Positions 25,324-35,899 of a stretch of 64,000 nucleotides of DNA are shown piece after piece. This DNA comes from Leptodontidium sp. MPI-SDFR-AT-0119. Its lineage: Eukaryota > Ascomycota > Leotiomycetes > Helotiales > Leptodontidiaceae. Within the stretch, counting starts at the first letter, position 1, and each line of letters begins with the position of its first letter. The notes beneath the pieces were generated by a model that saw only the letters and a program-made list of their open reading frames with translations, had not been told where the DNA came from and searched no databases. The position numbers and the translations under genes were made by a program. Location: NCBI GenBank assembly GCA_020726505.1, contig JAHLEZ010000004.1:1674001-1738000 (forward strand), in the 5' to 3' direction.

Positions 25324-26126
25324 ATGGCAGAAACCAGATCTCAGGAGATGGAGGACGTTGAGATGAGTGATGCACAGGTCCCACCGCTTATGACCGAGGA
25401 TGAGAAGCGGATATTGGATGTGTATGACCGGCTTGAAGAACTGCAACTCGAAATTGCCCTGCTCAAAGCACAAGGCGTGTTATCAAGAGGTGAGTTTATC
25501 CTACATAGATTTTCCGTTCGAGTTCTCACATGTACAGATGAACCAACAGAAGCTTCCGATGAAGACATAGCGGCAGCTGAGCAGGAGCTGTTGAAAGCAA
25601 AATCACTGTACTTGGTGCGAGGCAATGTTATCGAGAATAGCATGATTGCAAACCCATTACTCAGAGCTGTCCATGGGAGCAATGCTGCTACGGTTGTGGA
25701 ACAGTCAGTACGTTCTACAAGATATAGGTCCTTTGCTAACCCCTAAACAGAGATCTTCTTCCGCTGGTTGAGAAACGTGAACAGCGATCCTTCACTCATA
25801 CCAAGCTCGCGACACAAGTACGATCAGCCGAAGATCAGCTGATAGAGGCCCAGAAAGAGAATGTTAAAATCGCTCGCAAGAACGCCGAGTTAGCAGCGAA
25901 GATGCTTGCTCTGGCTGACGAGGCGAATGTTCAGCGGAAGGAGGATATCGAGGACTTCAAGTTGCGGCGTCAGTTGGATGAACTGGAAGGCGAGATGAAG
26001 CTCAGTAGGCAGAAATGGAGGATCATGAAGGAAACGGCGAGTGCTACGATTGCGGGGAGTGGAGTTGATTGGATTAGCGATTTGAAACTGAGGGGTATTG
26101 TGATGGGTGACGATGGGGACGAGTGA
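25324..26126 (+). CDS. CENP-H-like inner kinetochore protein (Fta3/Mcm16 family), 235 aa
   Basis: CENP-H belongs to the constitutive centromere-associated network that ties centromeric chromatin to the outer kinetochore. The match is from memory of the family: an N-terminal coiled coil (RILDVYDRLEELQLEIALLK), the central NPLLRAVHG segment followed by LLPLVEKREQ, a second long coiled coil, and a C-terminal SGVDWISDLKLRGIVM that resembles the conserved CENP-H ending. There are three exons: 25324-25489, 25538-25703 and 25751-26126. Introns of 48 and 47 bases have good GT-AG ends, and the frame closes exactly. The protein is predicted to be almost entirely helical. I am fairly sure of the family but not of one-to-one orthology with yeast Mcm16. 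It is divergent from ATG11 with 279 bases between starts. Confidence 0.72.
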
Positions 26127-28394
26127 GGTTGAGACAGTCAATTGTTAGTTGGAGTAGGAAGTGGAATTCTCAATAAGTTCTGTCGAGGGCATGATGCTGA
26201 AAAGAGTCAAGAACTAATGACCTTCACAATGAATCAAAACTACTTGCGGTTGCGGTGGATGTTGAGGGATTACATGTGAATGATATATACCCGAAGGTGT
26301 TGTACATATCGGATATTCCAACGCGCACCTTTTCTCTCTGAATTCCCACATCCTCGAAGTAAACGAGCTTGTCAATCTCCAATGCATGTCTCCATCAACA
26401 CCACAATATGTCATAGCCACTCATGGAGAAATTAGACAACACAGCGATAGCTGTATGTATATACTAGAAACTTGTTTTCGGTGTCCCTGTTACTCCCTTG
26501 GCTTGCCCTTTTGTCCAACAACACTTCCTCTCTACCTAAGTCAGTCGAAGGTCAGCACAACGGGGAATATATCATACCTCCATAGCTAGTGGTTGGTTAT
26601 CTGTGACAAAGATTGGCATTACCCGCCCGTTTGATACTGTTCATTGGTTCCGTTAACGAGGAGTCGAAGATAATTGATAAAGAATATGGACTGGCGATGC
26701 ACAAGAAGGAGAACAGAAGGAAGAGGAGCTGAAAGCAAAGAAAAAACGGGTTTCTATTGTAGAGGGAGTTGAAATTAATATGACTCATGGGTAGTGTGAG
26801 CAAATGCACGAACAGGCGGTGATGATTTACCAACAAGTAATATATTAACAAACTTATAGTACTCCACTCTCGCAATATATCAGTCATATCACTCTGTTCC
26901 TGGAGTATGTATTGAAGCGGCTCATTCTGCTTCAAGTGCTTAGAACGTGTCAATTCACCCTGAGCGGATAACCGAGACATCGGGCATGAATTTTGTTCTG
27001 AATGTTTTGCAATTAATCGATCTGCTTCTCTCATACTGCTATCACTAGCTGGAACTACTAGTGTAATTATACAATGCAAAGCAGATGGCTCCAGTGTCCA
27101 CTTCACCGACCCAGACACCATGATGGCCTTGCGGGCTTAAGCGAGTAAACAACCAACCCCCCTAGATTTTAGGTGCAAAAGAGGGCATTGAGCTTGTGGC
27201 TAGGTCCGGCGGTCTCTCCCCTGCTTTCTGCATTCTGTCAATCACTTCTTCTTGGTATGGATAGGATGTACCTGCTCCTACCAAGCAGGCCAATCATCGT
27301 GGAGGTCTCAATGTCATCTTCAGCGACGCAATCCCTTGGGCGATGTAGGAAGCCACAGCCACCAGGTTGTTCCATTCGGCCATGCCCTGTAGTACGCAAA
27401 GTGCGCTGAAACGTCAATGCCTGGCATGCAGAAGTGATTCTAGTGCGAGCGCAGCCGCATTCATATCCAGTTTAGCGCTCTCCTCCACCGCATGTGTCTC
27501 GCCAGTGCAGTTCACAGGTTCTATACATGTGCCAGACTCTTCCGCCCCTCAACACCAATTCAGGAAAGCTTTTCACACTATGCCGTCTTCATATATTTTC
27601 TGGATGTACAGTAGGAGTGTTATCCAATTCATTGGCTCAGAGTGACCTGCCAAATCGACTGTCCCGAATCAAGATATGTTCACGTACTGGATTGCGTCCA
27701 GTAACTCCCCCACGAGGTTCTCCATAAGAGTATCTGCTGGGTGGCTGTTGGCCCTAGCATTGGATGCATCACCACAGTTGAACTGAGCGTTGCGGTGTCT
27801 TGTCGAGCTCTCCATGATTCTCGACTCGTCGCTGTCCGTGACATCCTCTCCGTACACTCGTCGAGATATCTACAACTCATCCCTTCACTGCTCTCTGATA
27901 TTCGCATTGCAGTTGATGTTTGCACCAGAAAGGAAGGAAGGGACTTTGATAAAGCTGAGCAGGAACGAAAAGGAGAAGGCCATCGGGCAGAAAGGTGACG
28001 TTTATTTCTGTCTATAAGCGAACAAACAGAACTTTCACTACCTTAACCCATGTACCTAGATTGTTTGAGATACGGTTTGGATTCCCGTGGCAGAGTTTGA
28101 ACGTCGTCTCTACACTTACTGGTTATTTATTCGTATGAACAACGAATATCCGTTGAACCATGGCTGTTGATTATATATCCTAGGGCATGGTATTAAGGCT
28201 GTCTCAATAAGGAACGAAAAACACACCACACTTTCAATAAAGTTTTGAAGCGCGAAGGATAGTAAGAGGCCTTGACTACCCTGGAGGAGCTATGAAGTAC
28301 AATCTGGTGGCTGCCAGGTCTGAGAGTGCTTGGCATCAAATTCCATCCGATGTCTATGTATGGTCCCAGCCCAGCCACACCATCCCAACTTTCC

Positions 28395-28424
28395 AGTCAA
28401 GTCAAGTCAGATCAGATCAGATCC
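28395..28424. repeat. 5-bp tandem repeat with a unit switch
   Basis: AGTCA three times, then GATCA twice and GATCC once, all in a 5-base register. It is short and non-coding. Confidence 0.85.
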
Positions 28425-29279
28425 AGCCCAGCCTCCATAACACTGCACTGGGATGGGAGAGAGACTGCGTTGTGTAACTTCTCGATCTGCCACACCAAGT
28501 GGCTGGGATCATGACCCTGACCTCGACATGAAACAACAGCCCCTGAAACCTCCATCCCCAAAGGGGAAAGGTGCCCTTCCGAACCTTATCGGTTATCTAC
28601 CCGCATGGCACGTGATATCAAAAACAATTGCAGCATTTCTAGCTCAAGGGAGCGGTTTTGAAGCTTCGTCTTCTCATGCAATGGACCCGGCGTGGCTTTT
28701 ATGTTGATGTTGGCTGTTCCTGTGTCTGTTTGACGGGCGTCCGCGTGACACAGAATCGGTAATGAGGGTCTGTCTCAATGCCGAAAGTGAGCTCAGGCGC
28801 GATGGGAAAGTCGTTCCGCGCGCAGGACTTCCCACCTTCCCACCCACCCAGCAGCACCCAGCTGCAACCCACCTGCGAGCTGGCTGCACAGGATCAGCGA
28901 TCTAGGAAGTGGAGGGGATAGATGGGATGGGATGACGACGCGGTTGAGAAGGCAGGGAGAAAGGGAGGACGGGAGGTGTAGGAAGAAAGAGGGAGGATGT
29001 GGATGTGTATGCGATTGATTTCTTTGTCTTCTCAATCGTTCAGCAGGTAGGAATGAACAATGCTTTATTATGCTATTGTGAGAGTAACTGATCAATCAAG
29101 CTGGAAATAACCAGAAGTACGGCAATAGATGGACCACAGCCGGACATGACTTGCGTGACTTCCTCTCCTCACCTGTCTCGCTCTCTCCCCCCTCCGTCCT
29201 CCCCCTCAGAATCCGGAAGAAGGAAAAGGGAGGAGGCAGGAGGCAGGACCAGCAGGATGTGTGGCAGGCAGGAAGGAAT

Positions 29280-29356
29280 GACACCAAACCAGACCAGACC
29301 AGACCAGAACAGCCAGCCCAGCCAGCCCGCCCAAGCCCAAAGCCAAGCCAGCCTCC
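29280..29356. repeat. ACCAG/CCAGC-type imperfect repeat
   Basis: Several copies of a 5-base unit (ACCAG) grade into CCAGC/CAAGCC units, within a C-rich promoter-like region upstream of NHP6. Confidence 0.6.
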
Positions 29357-29757
29357 CTCCCTCCATCTCACTCCCTCTCCCACCACGGAAACAGGTCGGA
29401 CGGCCAGTCGCTCGCTCTGCTGCTTTGTTATGCTCACTTCCCTCCTCACAGCGTCCAGGCCCCATTGACTGCAGCGAATAGAAAGCCCGCATTCCTGTGT
29501 GGTGAGAGGGGAAGGCACTGCGACCGGACTAGCTTGGCCTGGCCTCCACTCGCTTGTTTGTGCTGCAGGGCAGGGCAGGTGCGGTCGGCCATCACCCAGC
29601 ACGGCCGCCAGCTCTTCATACCCTTCGCTGCTCCCACCTCTCCCTCCCTTCGCCCACGTACTTCTCCTCTGCTGTCTTCCACCCATTCTCACCACCAAAG
29701 CTCCTCTCACCAAAAGCTCTCACCAAACACTCACTCCCATACTGTACCTACTGTACT

Positions 29758-30345
29758 GTAAGTCCTCTCTTCCTCTACTACCTGCGTCCCAAATCAAAAC
29801 ATCGCTTCGGTAATTATCGACTTCAACTGCACTTTATTGGTTCGATTCCAGACACAACGACGCGCAATTGCACCTTTTCATTCGCTGTTTCCGTCGCAAT
29901 GCACCGTTATCTTCATGTTGTCGTCGCGTTCTGTTCCTCGACCGACGCGATTCAATTGTCTTGTTGATCAGAACCACCAGCTAACTCACCTGATCACGCT
30001 CCAGGTCAACACTTGACAGTCGCATCTCAATCCCGTCCAAAATCAAATCCATGTAAGTCTACTCGTCGTTTTTTGGTGTTCTACAGCTTCGCAATCAACA
30101 TCGCGACCGAGTTCGACTTTCTGCGCCCGGCTGCGTTCGCATTCACCTTTGGCCTTCAGCCTTCCCTCACCAACAACAAAACCCTACTACCAGGCGCATA
30201 GCTTCTTTCAACAACTTCCACTTCCACTTCCACCACCACCACCTATTTCAATCGATATCGTCGCTACCAAACACCGGTCGCAATATTTGATCGCGCATTT
30301 CGCTGACATCAATTCAAACAATCAGACCCATCAACTACCTTCAAT
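29758..30345 (+). other. Probable NHP6 5' leader with two introns
   Basis: Two strong intron candidates precede the NHP6 start. The first is 29758-30004 (GTAAGT donor, CTAAC branch near 29980, CCAG acceptor). The second is 30053-30193 (GTAAGT donor, CTACTACCAG end). Splicing the second would join AT to G and create an upstream ATG with a 32-codon open frame ending before the NHP6 start. The donor and acceptor signals are seen; their use is inferred. Confidence 0.5.
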
Positions 30346-30840
30346 ATGCCTAAGGAGAAGACCACCAAGCGTGCCACCAAGGCCAGAACCGAGAAGAAGA
30401 AGAAGGGTACGCATCTTTAACTCTTCCTTCTACCTTGCTATCGCGACTTTCACTGACATCGCCGCCAGATCCTAACGCGCCTAAGCGTGGTCTCTCTGCC
30501 TACATGTTCTTCGCCAACGAGCAGCGTGAGAATGTCCGTGACGAGAACCCTGGTATCACCTTCGGTATGCCCTCTCTCAATACCTCTATCCCTCTCCCCT
30601 TACTGATACTCGATGATAGGCCAGGTTGGCAAGGTCCTCGGTGAGCGCTGGAAGGCCCTCAACGACAAGCAGCGCACCCCTTACGAGGCCAAGGCTGCTC
30701 AAGACAAGAAGAGATATGAGGACGAGAAGGCTAGCTACAACGTAAGTGCTGATAAGCCTGTGGGCGTTCGCAAGCGTACTGCAAGAGGTACTAATAGGAA
30801 CGTCGCACAGGCTGATGCTGAAGAGGAAGAGTCTTCTTAA
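30346..30840 (+). CDS. NHP6: HMG-box non-histone chromatin protein Nhp6, 102 aa
   Basis: Nhp6 is a small abundant DNA-bending HMGB protein that assists nucleosome remodelling, FACT and transcription. It has a basic N-terminal arm ([18 protein letters not shown]), a single HMG box at about residues 21-91 ([20 protein letters not shown], then GERWKAL and [16 protein letters not shown]), and a short acidic tail ADAEEEESS. There are four exons: 30346-30406, 30469-30564, 30620-30741 and 30811-30840. Introns are 62, 55 and 69 bases with clear donors and branch sites. The size matches filamentous-fungal Nhp6 (yeast about 93 aa). Codon use is strongly C/G-ending, as in highly expressed fungal genes. 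The third intron is 69 bases, has no stop and is in frame, so a retained form would add 23 mostly basic residues before the acidic tail. Confidence 0.96.
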
Positions 30841-32542
30841 GCTCTTCGCCGTCTCTTCTCACACCTCGACTGCGTTCACGACATAACATACAACCCTGAC
30901 GGACATTTACGGATCTGGGCTTCCATGGGAGATGTTGTGTTGTTGAGCGCTATGCTTCTGGGTCTTCGTCTTTTTTTCTCTTTGGGCTGGGGTGTTGCTT
31001 TTGAACTGGATCTGGGAAACAACGGTGTGCATTTCTTTTGCCATGGAAACGAACGTCGGATATGACTTTACGGAGGATTTCTCTGGTCACAGGAGGTGAT
31101 CAAGGTCCAAGATGATCATTGACGCGCTTTTCATGATCTGGATTGCTGACAGTGACAATGGATCTGTCCCTGCAATTCAACGACGCGTATCAATGGGGTC
31201 TCTGTATTCTAGTTCCTTACCTAACTGTGCCATTATCTACCCTATTTATTCCGATGAAGTGACTTGACTGTTTTGAAGTGATTGATGTCCGAGAGTCCCT
31301 CAGCCTTGCGTACCAGAGCATCGACGGATCCGAGACATCCAAACATGGAAGATGCCTGGATGCCTCATCTGATTCGACGCGTCGAAGGGAACGCGCTAAA
31401 TCTGTTGCCTACCATCTCCAAACTTGACAAAAAAACCGAGCAACCTCGGAATTTACCTTATTGACGGCCTTTTCTATCATTCCTTCGATGTTGGCTGTGA
31501 GGTCTCTTTCGCAAGTGCAACGATGAGAGCTCTCTTGCACCTTTCACGCCTCTCAAGTCGTTGAAAGTCCTGTGTTACCGTACTGTATGTGTATCTGTTG
31601 CTCTTGCCAAGATGGCCTCCATACTTTGTAGGAGTAAGACTTCTCTACTTGTGGAACGATATGGATGACCGGTGTGTCTGTTTTCGTGCGTGCCACAGAC
31701 TTCATTATTCATCTCGGGCAGACGCCAGCTTTGGGCCGTTGAACTGGCCTCAAGAGAAGCATTTTCTCGGCCCCCGACATACGCCATGCATTCGAGTGGT
31801 ATGCGAGTGGGCGACACCATTCACAATTGCTGTGCTGGGGATTTTTTTTGCGACTTTGCCTGCCGATATCTCATCCGTGGTGTGATGGAGTCTGTGTGAT
31901 CCAGTCTGTGTTCAGATAACGGCTTCAACTCCATATGATTGATTCCAGCCAAGCCAGCACCCTCATGAACAACTCCCAAAGTTCAATTTAAAGGATCTGC
32001 CAAATTATATCCTCTCTTCAAGGTCAGCCGCGTCGATAGCCTTGCACGATTCGCCGGTTTTGCATCATGAAGTGCATCGGATGCTCTGCATTCGTGGCTC
32101 CACCGAATCTCCGGCTTTTGGGGCGAATGGATGGTTTGGCTTGCAAGACATGCAGGCAGGCATGGCATGGTTCTGTCTGCATGAGAGAAATGCACTGCTC
32201 GCATTGGAAGTTCAGAGCCAGCTTTGCAGGAAGGATGCTGCGATGCAACTTTTTTCTCTCTACACGGTGGGAGGGAGAGTCTCTAGCCTGGACACGTCAG
32301 AGTCTATCTGTCGTCTGGCGTCCCCCATATATTTTTTCCTCTGAACTAGACCTTGTGGTTCCCACCGCAGAGCCTCTACTCCTCTCTCATAGACCCCATG
32401 GTGTTTATCAGATCCGTCTCTTGTCTCAATTAATATACCCTTCTCTCTTTTTAAATTTCCTTTTCGAGGTTCCACGATGCAGCACCGGTCAATGCTTCTT
32501 TCAGAGGCGCATTGACCTTGATGTCTGCGCTGTACTGTACGC
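30841..32542. other. Intergenic region downstream of NHP6
   Basis: NHP6 3' flank lies to about 31250. The remaining sequence to 32542 shows only chance-like open frames. The part from about 32380 may be promoter or leader of the unknown 12-exon gene; an upstream coding exon for that gene cannot be excluded. Confidence 0.55.
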
Positions 32543-34950
32543 ATGGAGGTGCTTCTGGGTGCATGGAGGGAAGCTTTACGAGCTGATAAAGCCGTGGTTC
32601 AGCTCTTGCGGATCCGGACGGTGCTGGATTTGGAGTTCTACGATCACATCACGGCTGTCCTGAGAGAGATCGAGTCCGCGAGCAGACTCCTCCGAGATCT
32701 TTACGACCTCTTCCCAATTTACCGGAGTCGGGTCCCGATCATCATTTACTACTTGGACATCATTCTTCCATCTCTTGAGAGGACTATCAAGAATATGAGT
32801 AGGTGCCGGTTCGGTTACTGCCGATGCTTGTCCTAAAGACATTTGCTTTGCTACTAGTACTGACGTCCCATTGTCGCAGTGGCTTATATTGACAATGACG
32901 CTTTTCCAGCTCGGACGCAAGTATGTGGTGATCCGAGTTGCTTCCGATATTTACTCGCGAGACGTCCACTCCACATACTAACTTGCCAATCACACAGTGG
33001 ACGTTGATGGTAGAACGCCTCGGCGATCAGGGAGGCATGTCACTCCCTACCCGGTTCGTGATGTACGTCGACCTACTCGTACAGCTGGTGAGGTTGCTTA
33101 GCCGGCAAGTATACTTCCCCTCCAAAACCGTTGATTGGACAATGTTGAATCTGACGGGCGGTGTCAGCTCTCCCCTCTACGACCCCACGACCCTGGAATT
33201 GTTACGTATGAGACATTTGCGACTGAGGCTCTTGCAAGGCATCCCAGGTATGCGCTTCTGACCGACTGACTGATGAGATATCTCGATGCCGCGAGCGAGG
33301 AGGAGGATCAATCGAGCAAACACTCGGGAATCATGGAGCGATCACTCATACCATACGTTGTTCTAGCACCTCCTGCACCGGCCGTCCCGCATCATGCTCC
33401 GATCCAGCCAACTGAGGCTGACCTTGAGGTAAGTTCTCCATTTTCCCATCAAACGTCCATCAATACACACAGTACTTCAACCTCACATTGTAGGTCCAGC
33501 GCCGTCATTGGGCTGAGAAGATATTCGACGACCAACCACATTCCACGACGGGCCTGAGACACAGACGCGAGTAAGTCAAATCGAGTCAAGCCTCTGATCC
33601 ACCTCCCTGCCTGTGCAACGATGATCTCCTCAGCCTTGTCTGGGAAGGCTCTTGGATTGGCCAATGGATACTGACTTTTCATAGATCCATGTGCTTCGGG
33701 CCACCAATGGTAGATGTGAAGCTGGGTATTATACACGGCTCAAGTGTACTCTTCAAACTGTAAGCCAGAGCCCACTGCCATGCCATTACTACCAGCGTAG
33801 ACCACCTCGTTAACATATCAGACCATTCGACAAGAACCGTCTCTCGGTAACTCTCTACCTCCAGCCGGACGTACCAGATATGACAAGACTTCTCTGCCGC
33901 TGGCTAGATCCTTACATGAACCCTCTAACAGCATGTTACGGCGTCCACGAGCTCTGCGTGAGACGTAAAGGCTCCTCGTTACAGTTCCGTCGCTGGAGTG
34001 TCAATAAAATGCATCCTAAGCTCTGGATGGCTCTCTTCTTCAAGACATGGGAAAGTACGTATCTACCCAACTTAACCCAAACTCTTCTTCACCACTTTCA
34101 CAGCGCAGACTCCGCTGCCTTGATTTCTACTTGTAATTGTTTTGAAACTAACAGTATGGATATAGAAATGGTACTTTTCCACTGCGCTTTCGGTGCTCTT
34201 AAATCCAGGTGCCCACTTACTATCAGCGTCACGCCTGAGGATGTGTGTCTTCCTGGCGAGAAGAGACTTTTCCAGGGGTATGTTTTCCAGACCACCATAC
34301 TCCTTAATTTATTGGGGGTATGGACCTGATCTGATGCGATGTGATTTGAAATAGGAAAATCATCGACGACGGCTTCGAACACATCCTCACCGTCCTGCAA
34401 GACCAGAAATGCGGAGGAATCAGACTCCACGCGGCCGTCAGGAGCGGAGAGCTAAGACGCTGTCCTGTCTGGACCGCTTTCAGTAAGTCCTATTCCCGAT
34501 GCTACCACGTTATTCGTCTTGAATGAGATGGGGTTAATTTCCTCCTCGAGGAATGATTCTGACTGATTACATAGTAACGCATCAATCCCAATCCCCACAA
34601 TGGCTTGACCGCCGTAGTCGCCATCGGGTCTGGCTCAGGGACATCTATCCTTATGTCTTCTGCCAGAAATACAAGAAGAAGCACCAGATGAAGCGGCATG
34701 GGGAGTTTGAGTTGTATTTCGTTACTGAAGATGGTATGTTATTCGCAGTCTCCCATTCCCTTCTCTATACCCGTCACACGAATATCCGCATGAAAGTATG
34801 GTATGGTCTTGGGGTTCTAGGAGGAAGAGGAAGAGGTTTGGTAAAAAGTGGAATGTCCTTGCTGACGAATTTCTAGCTGCGGATGCGTTTCAAGATATGT
34901 TCCAGGAAAGCTCCGATGCAGGCGGAGGCGAGATAGTCGTCGTGGGTTAA
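32543..34950 (+). CDS. Conserved-looking fungal protein of unknown function, 12 exons, about 467 aa
   Basis: I do not recognise a domain. The model has exons 32543-32798, 32880-32920, 32998-33104, 33168-33247, 33367-33428, 33494-33570, 33685-33759, 33822-34054, 34166-34277, 34355-34482, 34575-34733 and 34877-34950. Frames close exactly across all eleven introns, which is strong evidence of a real gene. The N-terminal third is helical and Leu/Arg-rich (HITAVLREIESASRLLRDLY, then LPTRFVMYVDLLVQLVRLLS). The centre has a Pro-rich linker (APPAPAVPHHAP). The C-terminal half is mixed alpha/beta with FGPPMVDVKLGIIHGSSVLF and WLDRRSRHRVWLRDIYPYVF. No signal peptide is seen. The third intron would use a GC donor; if not spliced, the protein gains 21 residues in frame. 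The start could lie further upstream in another exon. Intron density is much higher than in the neighbours. Confidence 0.72.
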
Positions 34951-35899
34951 GGAGGGAATTGAGCTATTCATTAGCATGGCACGACAGGCATATTGCGGAT
35001 TTACCTATCTTTATACGTTTGTTTATCATCCACCATGCTCGACGAGGTTGAGTTGAATTTTGACTGGATGTAAGATCTTACCTCCCCATCGACAACGGGA
35101 TAGGGATTTTGTCGATTTATTCTTGTCTCGTGTTTTTATTGTTGATGGAGGAGGGAGGAGGGTGGAGGGAAGGAAATGTTGATATTGTAGCCCGCTTTTG
35201 GGAGAACAGGATTTATATCTACGCCGCTCACAGGAGGCTTTTAGGGAGAGGGTTGGAGGTTGGTTTTGTTGGGGAGTTCTTTTATTATACCCTTCTTACT
35301 CTTCTGGGAGGGTGGCTAGTGTGTATGTGGATATGAATGGGGAGTTTTAGTTGTTTTTGGTCTGGTAGTTATGTGGTTCTGTAATGAAAGTTTTCAATGT
35401 GTTTTGAGAACTACATGGATGGTCGTCATTCGTCTTGAATGCGATGTTGATTCCGGCTAGTAACTTTTACAACACGGGATGCTGGGAGCGGATTACCTAC
35501 GATACTGACATGGAGAGATGAACAAGAGTAGAAATTGTGCTCAATTGAATGTCACCAGGTGATTTTGTGGCATCTATATTTTCTTTGACAAGGGCTCAGT
35601 TTTGAGAAGAGTAATCGAGGATGTGACGAGTGATTTGAGTAAAAAGGAAGCAAATTCCTCGATGCAAAGAAACAAGCTCCACTTGAAGATATGACAACAT
35701 GAATTTCGCTCTTGAAATTTCATCAGTCAAATGTAAAAATGAAGAAAAATCGGTATCCAAAACAAACAGCCCTTCATGTTGCGGGCAGCCAGCCGCGTCT
35801 GGCCCTCGCCTCCACAAAAACCTCGTCAGATGTCCTCCTCCCCAAGTATCTTTTTGCCCCGCCATAATCTTCATCTCAACACCACAACAACACAACGCA
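34951..35899. other. Intergenic region between the unknown gene and DIS3
   Basis: The first part is a G/T-rich 3' flank (35100-35350), and the DIS3 promoter and A/C-rich leader are at about 35850-35899. No supported coding sequence. Confidence 0.6.

Larger units (their letters stand above)
26127..29757. other. Long intergenic region with no supported gene
   Basis: I find no gene I can support in these 3.6 kb. A minus-strand stretch at about 27410-27930 contains short coding-like segments without an intact model. The minus-strand open frame at 26597-27121 (174 codons) has no family resemblance and a T-rich, hydrophobic second half. A 5-bp repeat lies at 28395-28424. From about 28790 to 29680 the DNA is strongly C/T- or A/G-biased with CCAG-type repeats, as in fungal promoters, and leads into the NHP6 leader. 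Confidence 0.55.

Noticed and set aside
26597..27121. Minus-strand 174-codon open frame
   Set aside because: It has a hydrophobic stretch and an ATG region but no family resemblance, and its second half follows T-rich DNA. I could not support it as a gene.
29096..29713. Minus-strand open frame (205 codons), Gly/Arg/Trp-rich
   Set aside because: Produced by the C/T-biased promoter region of NHP6; overlapping frames are open on both strands, as expected from low-complexity DNA.
29840..29856. tRNA T-arm-like GGTTCGATTCC
   Set aside because: The flanks do not form a 5-bp T stem and no A box, anticodon arm or acceptor stem is present.
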